Below, one piece after another: positions 1 to 7,964 of a stretch of 27,529 bases of DNA. A program made the translations under genes and the position numbers. The stretch's first letter is position 1, and the number at the start of each line of letters is the position of its first letter. This DNA comes from JANWHV01 sp035534995 (GTDB lineage: Bacteria; Chloroflexota; UBA5177; JANWHV01), in NCBI GenBank assembly GCA_035534995.1, contig DATLQX010000158.1, positions 1 to 27,529 of the forward strand, given 5' to 3'. The notes below the pieces were generated by a model, which was given only the letters and a program-made list of their open reading frames with translations, did not search any database and was not told the DNA's origin.

Positions 1-106
1 CGAGGACGAAGGACATGGCCTGGTCAAGCTGCCCAACCGCGTCCGTGCCTACACGGCGGTGGCCGAGTTCCTGGATCGCGTCATGCGGGCGGGAGCGATC
101 GCATGA
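1..106 (+). CDS. S9-family (prolyl oligopeptidase-type) serine peptidase, C-terminal end
   Basis: This gene enters from the left edge; only the last 34 residues are visible, in the frame ending with TGA at 104-106. They contain DEGHG followed by a leucine/valine-rich amphipathic helix. In S9 peptidases (dipeptidyl aminopeptidase/acylaminoacyl peptidase type) the histidine of the E-G-H-G segment near the C-terminus completes the Ser-Asp-His triad, and the last helix packs on the alpha/beta hydrolase core, so position and motif agree. The stop overlaps the next gene's ATG as ATGA, suggesting translational coupling. The nucleophile and propeller domain lie outside the window, so another alpha/beta hydrolase remains possible. 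Confidence 0.6.
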   Translation, partial: EDEGHGLVKLPNRVRAYTAVAEFLDRVMRAGAIA

Positions 107-366
107 CGGCGCCAAACGCGGAGGCTCCTGAGGCGAAACCGTCCGTGTCCTCGGTCGCTCGCGAGGCGAAGGACTTACTGCTGAAGCTACAAGATGACAT
201 TCTGGATATCCTCACCAGCCGGTTTGGCACCGTGCCGCCAGGCACTCCAGACCAGGTCAGTCGGCTGACCGATCTCGCCAGCCTACGGTCGTTGGTTATT
301 GAGGCGGCAACCACGGACTCACTGGAGTCATTTTCGCGCAGCCTCAAGCATTACGAGGCCGTCTAG
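103..366 (+). CDS. Small DUF4351-like protein
   Basis: This is an 87-residue soluble protein. After a low-complexity Ala/Glu/Pro start (1-20) it is predicted helical. Residues 35-80 carry an L-x-x-R-F-G-x-x-P element followed by helices ending in a 'tdSLESF' segment. This pattern resembles the C-terminal DUF4351 module found on Rpn/YhgA-like putative transposase or nuclease proteins, here standing alone without the nuclease part. Its ATG overlaps the stop of the upstream peptidase gene (ATGA), so it is probably translated by coupling from the same message. The function is unknown, and the family assignment is by eye from the RFG-x-x-P pattern. Confidence 0.6.
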   Translation: MTAPNAEAPEAKPSVSSVAREAKDLLLKLQDDILDILTSRFGTVPPGTPDQVSRLTDLASLRSLVIEAATTDSLESFSRSLKHYEAV

Positions 367-752
367 CTCAGGCCGCCTTCAGGCCCGCGCCGCGCCCGAG
401 CCTGCGGTTGAAGTCCCGCCGTGCGCCCTAAGATCCGCCGTGGTAGCATCCAAAGTGGCGGTGCGCGCTTACATGGCCTGGCCCAGCGCAAGGTAAGCCG
501 CCGATCGGACCGATCCGCCCGATCCGTCCCAGCCAACGAATGATGGCAAAGGCAACATACCCGGCGAGGGGTATCGTCCCCTGGCGCCGGTCCACAACCG
601 CCAGCGCGACCGTTTTCACCGCCAAACGATCAACCGGCACTGGGAGCGCCTGTCGCCAAAAGAGAAATAAGGCCGCTGCCTCCACAGCATAGGGGCGCAT
701 ACCGGTTCGCGCCACTTTTGGCATACTTGTATCGGATAGAGCAGGAGGCCAA
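367..752. other. Intergenic region with short inverted repeats
   Basis: No convincing gene lies in these 386 bases. There is a 13-base palindrome GATCGGACCGATC at 503-515, followed by a short direct repeat of CGATCCG. A bulged GC-rich hairpin with a six-base loop spans 562-589 and may end the upstream transcript, although no T run follows. The right end carries the ribosome binding site AGGAGG (743-748), four bases before the ATG of the oxidoreductase gene. A minus-strand frame through 428-700 is open but lacks a ribosome binding site and family resemblance. Confidence 0.5.
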
Positions 753-1976
753 ATGCTTGACTCGCTTACCGGCGCGCGCCATGTGATCATTGGCAATGGG
801 GTAGCCGGCACGATCTGCGCCGAAACTTTGCGGAAACTGGATCCGACCAGCGACGTGACCCTCATCGGGTTGGAGCCGTATCCGCTCTATAACCGAGTGG
901 CGCTCCCACCCTTTCTCAAAGGGAAGGCCCTGGAACGCAAGGTGCTGATGCGAACCGTGGAGATCCATGCGGACAAGGGGATTCAGCTCTTCCTGGAAAC
1001 CGTGGTCAATGCCGTGGACGCACGGGAAAAGCTCGTCTATACCGAGACGGGCAAGATGTTTCCCTACGATCGGCTCCTGGTGGCCACCGGCGGGCGCCCC
1101 CGCTACCCAGACCTACCGGGAACCGTGGGAACCAGCGGTATCTATAACTTCCAAACCCTCGACGACACCAAGGCAATCATCGAGCATGCCTCGCGGGCCA
1201 GCCGGGCGGTGGTCTTTGGCGGCAGCTACATCGCCTACGAACTGGCGGAAGCGCTGTGCGAGCGCGGGCTGGCGGTCAGTTGGGTCATGCGTGGCCCCCG
1301 ATTCCTCCATCGTATCCTGGACGAGGAAGGGGGCGCGGTGGTCAACGCGATCGCTCAGCAACATGGGGTACGGATGATGACCGGTGATCGGGTAGTCGCG
1401 GCCCATGCCGAGGACGGCAAGCTGGTCGCGGTCAGCACGGCCAGAGGCGAACGGGTGGAAACCGACCTCCTTTGCTGCGGCCTTGGTTTCGACTACAACA
1501 CCGAGTTCTTGCGGGGTACCGGGGTACGGGTGAACGTGGGCGTGATCGCCGACCAGTATCTCCGTACCGACGACGAGGCCATCTACACCGCCGGCGACGT
1601 GGCCGAAGCCACTAATCTGTTGACCGGGGAGCGCGAGGTGATGGGTACCTGGGACAGCGCCACGACGCAGGGACGATTGGCGGCCCGCAACATGCTGGGT
1701 GAGGGCGTCCCATTCGAGGAACCATCCGTATATACGAGCACGATGTTCCACACGAAGATGCGGGTCGTGGGCCGGATTCCCGGTTCGGGGGAAGGATACG
1801 CGGCGCTCAGCAGCACCAATGTCGACCATCAAACCCACTTTAAGTTGCTCTTCAACCGCGATGCCCTGGTGGGCGCGGTGGCGATTGGCGAGATGCCGCG
1901 CCGGGCGGAACTGCTGCACTTGATCCGCTCGGGAGAGCCAGTATCAGATAAGCATCGCCTGTTGATGCCCAGTTAA
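753..1976 (+). CDS. FAD-dependent NAD(P) oxidoreductase (NirB N-terminal/rubredoxin reductase-like)
   Basis: The 407-residue protein is a class of pyridine nucleotide-disulphide oxidoreductase that moves electrons from NAD(P)H through FAD to a partner. The first Rossmann fold carries G14-N-G-V-A-G19 for FAD; an ATGG segment lies near residue 113; the second nucleotide site starts with V-F-G-G-S-Y-I-A near 154; and the FAD-closing T-A-G-D-V motif is at 279-283. There is no redox-active CxxxxC, so it is not a thioredoxin- or lipoamide-reductase type. The sequence most resembles the N-terminal FAD part of assimilatory nitrite reductase NirB and stand-alone relatives such as rubredoxin/ferredoxin reductases. 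The start is fixed by AGGAGG four bases upstream. It converges with the MocR gene, seven bases apart. Its physiological acceptor is not evident. Confidence 0.85.
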   Translation: MLDSLTGARHVIIGNGVAGTICAETLRKLDPTSDVTLIGLEPYPLYNRVALPPFLKGKALERKVLMRTVEIHADKGIQLFLETVVNAVDAREKLVYTETGKMFPYDRLLVATGGRPRYPDLPGTVGTSGIYNFQTLDDTKAIIEHASRASRAVVFGGSYIAYELAEALCERGLAVSWVMRGPRFLHRILDEEGGAVVNAIAQQHGVRMMTGDRVVAAHAEDGKLVAVSTARGERVETDLLCCGLGFDYNTEFLRGTGVRVNVGVIADQYLRTDDEAIYTAGDVAEATNLLTGEREVMGTWDSATTQGRLAARNMLGEGVPFEEPSVYTSTMFHTKMRVVGRIPGSGEGYAALSSTNVDHQTHFKLLFNRDALVGAVAIGEMPRRAELLHLIRSGEPVSDKHRLLMPS

Positions 1977-1983
1977 GGAACAG

Positions 1984-3522
1984 CTACGCACTTCCCCCAC
2001 CTACGTTCAGGGTGTGGCCGCCCGATCTCGCTGACTGGCGCAGTATGCCGCCCAGCCTGCGCAGCCCTTCCTCAATCGCTGTTTCGCTCAAGCCGGTGAA
2101 CCCCATGACCAGGGAAGAGTGTGCCGGCGGGCACAGAAAATAGGGGTGAGCGGGATAAATGCCCACCCCAACCGCCGCGGCGTCCTCGACCAGTGCTTCC
2201 ATGCACACGGGCTCGCGAAGCGTGACCAGGGTGTGCAATCCCGCTCCCCCCTGGGCGGCGAAAATAAGATCGCCCAGTTCACGTCGTAACGCCTCCAAAA
2301 ACGTATCATGGCGCGCCTGGTACACCTGGCGCATGGCTCGAAGGTGGCGATCGAAGTGGCCCTCGGCGAAGAAGTCGGTCAGAACCTGCTGTTCCAGGGT
2401 GGCGGTGTATCGGTCACTGAGCCACTTGGCCGTGCTCACCGCCTCCACCAGGGCGGGCGGCAATACCAAATATCCCATCCGCAACGAGGGGAAGAGTACC
2501 TTGGAAAAGGTGCCGATGTAGACCACGATATCACCGTGATCGAGGCCCTGCAGCGCTTCCACCGGACGCCCCGTATAACGAAACTCGCTATCATAGTCGT
2601 CCTCGAGCACCAGGGAACCGTGCGCGCGGGCCCAGCGCAAGAGGGCCAGGCGACGCGGGAGGCTCATGACGGCGCCGGTCGGATATTGGTGCGAGGGAGT
2701 GACGTAGATCAAACGTGGGTCGAGGCCATGGGTGGCCCGATCAAGATCATCCACCACCAGGCCGGCGCTATCCACGAGCGCGGGCAGCAGCCGTGCCCCC
2801 TGGGCGGCGAAGGCGCGGCGTGCTCCCAGATAGCCGGGATCTTCCACCACCACCGAATCGCCCAGATCGAGGCAAACCCGAGCCAGCAGATCCAGGGCCT
2901 GCTGCGAACCATTGACGATCAACACCTGCTCCGGGTCGCAGCGCACGGCGCGGGCCCGACGGAGGTAGTCGGTCACCAACTCACGGAGGGGCGGATAGCC
3001 GCTGCTGGGGCCGTAGCCAAATTGGGTCAGATCCGGGCTCCGCAAACGCCGGGTAATCAGCCGACGCCACAGGTCCGTGGGGAAATGGTCGACGGCGGGC
3101 CGCCCATCGCGAAAATCATAGGGAAGGGTTTGACCCGAGCGATAGGGAGACTCGTGAATCCTCCCCGCCAGGGCCCGATGGGCCCAGGCCGAAAGCGGGG
3201 GGACGACCGGAACGAGCGGTGGGGCGGGAACTCCGTCGGTTCTGGCGCCAATGTGCAGTAATTCCTCCGGCGGCGTCTCGCAAACATAGGTGCCGGAACC
3301 GGAGCGGGCGGTGATATACCCTTCGGCCAGCAGTTGATCATAGGCGGTGGCGACCGTGTTCCGGGAAAGCCGGAGGCTGGCGGCCAGAGCGCGGGTGGAG
3401 GGGAGACGACTACCGGCCGCCAACCGCCCCTCCAGGATGGCCAGACGAATACGGCCGTAGAGTTGGCGGTGGAGCGGCAACCCTGCCTGGTCATCTAACG
3501 ACAGCGGCAATTCAAGGGCCAT
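1984..3522 (-). CDS. MocR/PdxR-type transcriptional regulator (GntR HTH + aminotransferase domain)
   Basis: The 512-residue protein joins an N-terminal GntR winged helix (about 1-75, including the S-R-x-T-V-x-x-A-Y-D-x-L-x-x-E-G-Y signature) by a linker to a fold-type I aminotransferase-like domain. The PLP-binding lysine is K341 in the segment T-F-S-K-V-L-F-P-S-L-R, and the upstream L-E-D-D-Y-D-S-E-F-R-Y motif is intact, so it probably binds PLP. MocR proteins such as PdxR control vitamin B6 synthesis or amine metabolism; no target gene is adjacent. A TTG nine codons upstream (3549) would add residues inside a long palindrome and has no ribosome binding site, whereas GGACGGA precedes the ATG at 3522. 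The gene follows rho on the same strand. Confidence 0.88.
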   Translation of the reverse strand: MALELPLSLDDQAGLPLHRQLYGRIRLAILEGRLAAGSRLPSTRALAASLRLSRNTVATAYDQLLAEGYITARSGSGTYVCETPPEELLHIGARTDGVPAPPLVPVVPPLSAWAHRALAGRIHESPYRSGQTLPYDFRDGRPAVDHFPTDLWRRLITRRLRSPDLTQFGYGPSSGYPPLRELVTDYLRRARAVRCDPEQVLIVNGSQQALDLLARVCLDLGDSVVVEDPGYLGARRAFAAQGARLLPALVDSAGLVVDDLDRATHGLDPRLIYVTPSHQYPTGAVMSLPRRLALLRWARAHGSLVLEDDYDSEFRYTGRPVEALQGLDHGDIVVYIGTFSKVLFPSLRMGYLVLPPALVEAVSTAKWLSDRYTATLEQQVLTDFFAEGHFDRHLRAMRQVYQARHDTFLEALRRELGDLIFAAQGGAGLHTLVTLREPVCMEALVEDAAAVGVGIYPAHPYFLCPPAHSSLVMGFTGLSETAIEEGLRRLGGILRQSARSGGHTLNVGGGSA

Positions 3523-3540
3523 GACGCTGATTCCGTCCTG

Positions 3541-3600
3541 GTATGACAAAGAGGATCACGCACCATTTCATGGCGTGCGCGCGATCCTCACGTGTCATAC
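3541..3600. repeat. 60-bp imperfect palindrome between rho and the MocR gene
   Basis: The outer arms GTATGACA (3541-3548) and TGTCATAC (3593-3600) are perfect complements. So are GAGGATC (3551-3557) and GATCCTC (3583-3589), and the centre closes with CCAT/ATGG around a three-base loop. On the minus strand it lies seven bases after the rho stop and about 18 bases before the MocR ATG. No T run follows in either direction. It could be the 3' hairpin of rho mRNA, an operator for MocR, or both. Confidence 0.7.
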
Positions 3601-3607
3601 CGGTCTT

Positions 3608-5803
3608 CTACGATTGGGCGCGGCTAAGCAATTCCAGGAATACCTTGTTGCTAGGGGTTTTGCTCAGCCGGTCGATGAATTGCTCGGTCGCGGGACCGGA
3701 CTGCGTACTGGCCAGGCGCCGCCGGAGGAGCACGACCCACTGCAAAGTGGAGGGATCGAGCAATAACTCCTCCTTGCGGGTACTGGAGCGGGTGATATCG
3801 ATGGCGGGAAAGATGCGCTTCTCGGATAACCCGCGATCCAGATGCAACTCCATGTTGCCGGTGCCCTTGAACTCCTCGTAGACCACGTCATCGAGACGGC
3901 TGCCCGTATCGATGAGGCAGGTCGCGATAATAGTCAGGCTCCCGCCCTGCTCAGTGGCGCGGGCGGCGCCAAAAATGCGGCGCGCGGTGGTCAGGGCATT
4001 GGCGTCCATGCCGCCGGACAGGGTCCGGCTCCCGCCGCTGCTCGGGCCAAGATTATAGGCCCGCGCCAGACGAGTCACGCTATCCAGCAACACCACCACG
4101 TCTTTCCCCTGCTCCGCCAGTCGTTTCGCTCGCTCCAGGGCCATCTCCGCCAGGTGGCCGTGGCGCTCCACCTCCTCATCAAAGCTCGAGGCGAACATAA
4201 TCGCCTTGGGGAGCGACACTCTGAGGTCGGTCACCTCCTCTGGCCGTTCGCCCACCAGACAAAGTATCAGCTTGGCATCAGGATAATTGGTGATGACTCC
4301 CTGGCCGATATGCTTGAGGATGGTCGTCTTGCCGGCCTTCGGCGGGGAAACAATGAGGGCCCGCTGACCGAATCCTACGGGGGCGATCATATCCAGCATG
4401 CGGGTGGTAATGGGAAGCTGTCCGGTTTCCAGCTTGATCATCCGATCAGGATACACGGGGGTGAGATCCTCGAACCGCGGGCGCTTCTTGTGCTCGTCAT
4501 ACGGATCGTCATTGATGCTGACGATCCTCTCCACCAGGACGGGACCGCGGCCGCGGCCTGGACGGGCCTCCATCACCACCTCGTCGCCGTTTCGCAGATC
4601 GAAGCGCCGCATGTCGCGCATACTGACCAACGGATCGTCCGACCGCACGCGGAGATTCTCCTCGCGCAGGAACGCCTCGCCGTTCGGCAAGGCATCCAAA
4701 ATGCCCTGCACCTCGAACACCGGCATCCGTGGGGCCGGGATAAACTCGTGCGGCTGGGGCCGCTCTTCATACACGGGGGCCGGCGGAGGCGGGGCCATGG
4801 GGGCGCCGGCGCCGCTGGGAGTCACGATGCCACCCGGCATGCCGCGACCGCGTCTCCGCCGTCTCCGCCGTCCCCGTGCATCCCCTTGCCCGTCGTTCGG
4901 TACCTGGCCTTGCGCGGGAGTACCCTGCTGGCCGCGCGGCACGAACGGTTGCCTGGGTTGGCCACCAGGTCCGCGCGGCGCCTGCCCGTTCCGCGGCTGA
5001 AAGGTGGGGGAATGCGTCCCGGCTCGGGGTCGGTTGGGGAACGGCGACGCCGATTCGGACGGAGTCGAGGCGCCATTCGTTCCCACGGGGGGAGAGGTAG
5101 GAGAAACCACTGGTTCGGCAACAGCGGCGGGCGTGTTGACCATCGGAGCGCTCAAACCGGCGGTCGTATCATGGCTGGATATCTCGAGATCCGCCGAGGT
5201 CGTCTGGCGACCATCCAACCCGGAGGATTCTGGCTGACTCGGCGCCGCGGGCTTCGCGGCACCGCGAGCACGCCGCGGCGCGGGCCGATTGAGAGGAGCA
5301 ATACCGGGCGCCGGCGTCACCGCGACTACCGGCGCCGGTTCCGCCAAGGGCTCCGCCGCCGGCGGCTGGATCGCGGAAGCCGCCGCGACCGGATCCGTGG
5401 CCGCCGGCCGCCGAACCACGCGACGAATTGGCCGAGCAGCGGGCGCGTCAGTCGTGGTTGCCGCGACGATGACCGGTACTGGGGTGGGGGAGGCGGGCTC
5501 TCTGGCCGAGGGATCAGCGGCGGGGGAGGCTTTGCGCGCGCGGGTGACGCGGGCCGGCTTTACCGGAAGCGGCGCCGACTCGGTAGTGAGCGCTGGAACC
5601 GGAGGTTCGTTGGCCCCCAGAGCGGCGACGGGCTTTCGTGACCGCGTTTTCGCCTGCGTGGTCACTGGTGGGTTCGCACCATTTGGGGGAGAATCCATGG
5701 CCTCGGTGGACTGACTGGTTAGCTGCGGCGCCTTGGTGGCGCGCTTGCGCGCCGGGCGCGTAACGGCGACCTCATCGTCGCTCAAGAGTCGTACCTTTGT
5801 CAT
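3608..5803 (-). CDS. rho: Transcription termination factor Rho with long disordered N-terminal extension
   Basis: Rho is the hexameric RNA-dependent ATPase that releases RNA polymerase at factor-dependent terminators. The 731-residue protein is far longer than the usual 420 or so. Residues 1 to about 345 are Ala/Pro/Thr-rich, then Gln/Gly/Arg-rich, ending in a run of seven arginines near 311-321. The primary RNA-binding OSB-like domain spans about 360-440 (FEVQGILDALPNGEAFLR). The ATPase begins near 460, with Walker A P-P-K-A-G-K-T (K492), Walker B V-V-V-L-L-D-S near 570, and the conserved S-G-G-S-R-T-L-S-G-G-M-D Q-loop/R-loop region. Such basic insertions are known in high-G+C bacteria and extend RNA binding. 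The ATG at 5803 has only a weak ribosome site. Antisense reading frames in this gene are compositional artefacts. Confidence 0.95.
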   Translation of the reverse strand: MTKVRLLSDDEVAVTRPARKRATKAPQLTSQSTEAMDSPPNGANPPVTTQAKTRSRKPVAALGANEPPVPALTTESAPLPVKPARVTRARKASPAADPSAREPASPTPVPVIVAATTTDAPAARPIRRVVRRPAATDPVAAASAIQPPAAEPLAEPAPVVAVTPAPGIAPLNRPAPRRARGAAKPAAPSQPESSGLDGRQTTSADLEISSHDTTAGLSAPMVNTPAAVAEPVVSPTSPPVGTNGASTPSESASPFPNRPRAGTHSPTFQPRNGQAPRGPGGQPRQPFVPRGQQGTPAQGQVPNDGQGDARGRRRRRRRGRGMPGGIVTPSGAGAPMAPPPPAPVYEERPQPHEFIPAPRMPVFEVQGILDALPNGEAFLREENLRVRSDDPLVSMRDMRRFDLRNGDEVVMEARPGRGRGPVLVERIVSINDDPYDEHKKRPRFEDLTPVYPDRMIKLETGQLPITTRMLDMIAPVGFGQRALIVSPPKAGKTTILKHIGQGVITNYPDAKLILCLVGERPEEVTDLRVSLPKAIMFASSFDEEVERHGHLAEMALERAKRLAEQGKDVVVLLDSVTRLARAYNLGPSSGGSRTLSGGMDANALTTARRIFGAARATEQGGSLTIIATCLIDTGSRLDDVVYEEFKGTGNMELHLDRGLSEKRIFPAIDITRSSTRKEELLLDPSTLQWVVLLRRRLASTQSGPATEQFIDRLSKTPSNKVFLELLSRAQS

Positions 5804-6362
5804 ACCTTACCCGTTGTATCCTTTCATCGGGGACTGCCCGCCTCTCTGGTTGGTCGGTACCGTGAAGCGGAAACGGCAACTCGGAATCATCCGGGTGACC
5901 GGCCCTCACGATTGTTCTTCTCGATCAGAATATTTCGGCGGATCCTGGTCGCCTTGCCCCGAGAAAACACGGTAAATCTCAGCCCGGCAAGCCGTGGACG
6001 GCACGAAAAGCTATCGGCGCGCCGCGCGCGAAGTGTCTTGCCGGAAAGGCCTGGTCAAGCAGGCTACCGGTACCGTGCGTGCTAGATCGAACTCCAGTCG
6101 CGGCCACACCGATGGCCTCCGAGATCCCGATTCGCGGTTGTTCCACTATCCCGCGTCACCGCTGCCCATGCTCTCTACAAGCCGGCACACGGCTCATTCG
6201 TCATTCACCGTTTGACCGGCACGACGCCAGATCACTTAGACTAGCGCGCTCCCAGTAGCGGCGGCCACCGCCGTCGCGGAGAGCCTACCTGCTCGCCTTT
6301 TTGACTGGCTATCAGGGCGGGGAGATCCTGGTGGCCGTCCTCTTGGGGCATATTCCCGGCTC

Positions 6363-6393
6363 GCCACAAACGAAACACCTAGCGGTTTGTGGC
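6363..6393. repeat. Perfect 9-bp inverted repeat upstream of the FemAB gene
   Basis: GCCACAAAC (6363-6371) and GTTTGTGGC (6385-6393) are exact complements around a 13-base spacer. It lies about 130 bases upstream of the putative -10 box of the FemAB gene and no T run follows, so an operator or an attenuator-like hairpin are both possible. Confidence 0.5.
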
Positions 6394-6521
6394 TCGGCAC
6401 CGGATCTACATCCGAATGCGGCTCACACCTACCAGGCGCCAATCTCCACTGGCAGTGTATCCCAAAAAAGTCTTCGTGTGAAGGGGTTTAGGAAATCTCC
6501 ATGTAGGGATACTGGGCCCGG

Positions 6522-6527
6522 TATACT
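6522..6527 (+). promoter_or_regulatory. Putative -10 box of the FemAB gene
   Basis: TATACT matches the sigma-70 -10 consensus at five of six positions and stands out in a G+C-rich setting, about 40 bases before the TTG start. No TTGACA-like -35 element is found at 16-18 bp upstream, so the call rests on the -10 hexamer alone. Confidence 0.35.
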
Positions 6528-6565
6528 CATTTTCATGCATACACAGCACGCGGCGGTGCTCCGCC

Positions 6566-7591
6566 TTGGTTGAATTGTTGGCGCAGCCTGCCCCGACGAG
6601 GAAGCCGGACCACTGGGATTCCCTGGTCTCGGCCCATCGAGCAGGCGGCTTCCTCCAGTCCTGGGCCTGGGGCCGGTTTAAGCAGCGCTTTGGCTGGGCG
6701 CCGGCCCGCCTGGTCCTGCCGGCCGGCCAAACGGCTCCGCCCGCCGTGGCGCAGGCGCTCTTCCGCCGGCTCCCATACAGCCCATTCACGGTGGGCTATC
6801 TTCCCCGCGGCCCGCTCCTGGATTACCACGATCACGCGGCGTTGGGCGCTATGACGGACGCGCTCGATCAGCTCGCCCGCCGCTATCGCGCGATCAGCAT
6901 CACCTGGGAGCTGCCGATCCCCGACGAGCCGGGCCTCGCCGCTCGATTGGCCCAGTACAATCTGCGTCCGACCAAAGGGGTGCAGCACGGCGCGACCCGC
7001 GTGATTGATATTTCTCCGTCTCTCGAGGAAATCACCGCCCGCCAGAAACCCAAGTGGCGCTCCAACTCGCGACTGGCCCTCAAGCACGGAGTGCGGGTGC
7101 GACAAGCTGAGGCCACTGACGACTTTACCGCGTGGTATGGTCTGTTGGAAACCACCAGTGCCCGCGACCGCTTTACGGTGCGAGGACCCGAGTACTATCG
7201 CCACTTCTGGGAATCGACGCGCGGGAGTGGCGACACGGTGCTGCTCCTGGCCGAGCACGAGGGCACGCTGCTGGCTGGGATCATGGTCCATCGCTTCGCC
7301 CATGAAGCGACCTACCTCTATGGAGCCTCCAGCGACGCCGGACGGAATTTGATGCCCAATCACTTGCTGCAAGCGGAAGCGATGCGATGGGCAAAGGAAC
7401 GGGGCGCCGCCCGCTACGATTTGTTCGGGATCGCGGCAAGCGATGATCCAGGCGATCCCCTGGCCGGGATCAGCCGCTTCAAGGCGGGATTCGGCGGGGA
7501 GGCCATCCACTACGCGGGCGCCTTTGAGCGCGTGTATCACCCTCTCCTTCACGCGGCGGTCCAGCGAGCCCGAGCAGGCGCCCTGGGGTAG
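6566..7591 (+). CDS. FemAB-family peptidyl/aminoacyltransferase (GNAT-like fold)
   Basis: The 341-residue protein matches the FemA/FemB/FemX class, which uses aminoacyl-tRNA to add amino acids to the lipid II stem peptide, or related peptidoglycan and FemAB-like ligations. The N-terminal signature G-F-L-Q-S-W-A-W-G-R-F-K near 28-39 and the C-terminal Y-D-L-F-G-I followed by G-I-S-R-F-K-A-G-F-G-G-E (near 290-316) are characteristic of the two GNAT-like domains. No coiled-coil insertion as in Staphylococcus FemA is evident. The start is uncertain: TTG at 6566 fits the length, with other TTG codons at 6575 and 6578 and no strong ribosome site. The gene is monocistronic. Its real acceptor is not deducible. 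Confidence 0.85.
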   Translation: MVELLAQPAPTRKPDHWDSLVSAHRAGGFLQSWAWGRFKQRFGWAPARLVLPAGQTAPPAVAQALFRRLPYSPFTVGYLPRGPLLDYHDHAALGAMTDALDQLARRYRAISITWELPIPDEPGLAARLAQYNLRPTKGVQHGATRVIDISPSLEEITARQKPKWRSNSRLALKHGVRVRQAEATDDFTAWYGLLETTSARDRFTVRGPEYYRHFWESTRGSGDTVLLLAEHEGTLLAGIMVHRFAHEATYLYGASSDAGRNLMPNHLLQAEAMRWAKERGAARYDLFGIAASDDPGDPLAGISRFKAGFGGEAIHYAGAFERVYHPLLHAAVQRARAGALG

Positions 7592-7609
7592 AGGCGTGGG
7601 GAATTTTTT
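7580..7609 (+). terminator. Weak terminator after the FemAB gene
   Basis: A short G+C stem (GCGCC with GGCG, spanning the TAG stop) is followed by GGGGAA and a run of six T at 7604-7609, one of the few T runs at a 3' end in the window. The stem is short and the pairing ambiguous, so this is tentative. Confidence 0.3.
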
Positions 7610-7743
7610 CAACCAGCCGAATCTAGAGTAGGCAGGCCGCCCTGATCTCGGAGGACCGCGGGAGCATGGCTCACCGCCCCAAAAGGGGTGCGGGCACCCG
7701 CGGAAACACGCGCTCAACATCGGCGCGCGGGATCCCTACACGT

Positions 7744-7932
7744 TCATCGATCAATGCCGCGCGCGGCATTCGGCGCGGAAGATTGCTCCCCCCCGGTGAG
7801 CGAGGCCAGCAGCATTTCCTTCATCAGGCGCTGATACGGTTTGTGCTGCTGGATTGCCAGTTCGGTCTCATCTGGACCAACGCCGTGCCGCGCCAGGAGA
7901 TGCGGCACATTCGCTTCATCCCAGTCGAACAC
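7744..7932 (-). pseudogene. BrnT-like toxin remnant
   Basis: The 62-residue frame starts at GTG 7932. Residues 2-27 (F-D-W-D-E-A-N-V-P-H-L-L-A-R-H-G-V-G-P-D-E) closely follow the N-terminus of BrnT/DUF4258-type RelE-fold RNases, where W-D-x-x-K/N and x-R-H-G-V are hallmarks. The rest of the BrnT fold (the strand-rich GEERF...GRLLVVV part) is absent, and the frame ends soon after a run of seven G (minus strand, plus 7791-7797). One base fewer in that run would extend the frame to a stop at 7671. No BrnA-type antitoxin follows. I infer a truncated or decayed toxin gene. A plus-strand frame through the same DNA has no homology I recognise. Confidence 0.45.
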
Positions 7933-7964
7933 TCTATTGTGCTCTCTACGTCTCGCACGCCATG

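Larger units (their letters stand above)
5804..6565. other. Long divergent intergenic region between rho and the FemAB gene
   Basis: These 762 bases separate divergent genes and contain no gene I can support on either strand. The left part is the rho leader (minus strand); I see no clear consensus promoter for rho. A perfect 9-bp inverted repeat lies at 6363-6393 and a TATACT box at 6522. Short open frames here lack family resemblance and ribosome sites. A GTTCGAT-like string near 6090 was examined as a tRNA T-loop, but the stems do not pair. Confidence 0.5.

Noticed and set aside
428..700. A minus-strand 90-codon frame in the gap before the oxidoreductase gene, somewhat hydrophobic
   Set aside because: There is no ribosome binding site, no family resemblance, and the open frame simply continues into the oxidoreductase gene's antisense strand.
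2308..3261. A 317-codon plus-strand frame antisense to the MocR gene
   Set aside because: The MocR HTH and PLP-lysine motifs identify the minus-strand gene; the antisense product is low in hydrophobic core residues and matches nothing.
3842..5641. A 599-codon open frame on the plus strand, antisense to rho
   Set aside because: It is a compositional shadow of rho in G+C-rich DNA: Rho motifs are unambiguous on the minus strand and the antisense product has no recognisable family.
6085..6105. A GTTCGAT string on the minus strand suggesting a tRNA T-loop
   Set aside because: The flanking bases do not form a five-pair T stem and no acceptor, D or anticodon stems are found.
6535..6573. A 12-codon ATG frame just after the putative FemAB -10 box, overlapping the TTG start
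   Set aside because: It has no run of regulatory codons or attenuator structure, and the start has no ribosome site; a leader peptide cannot be supported.
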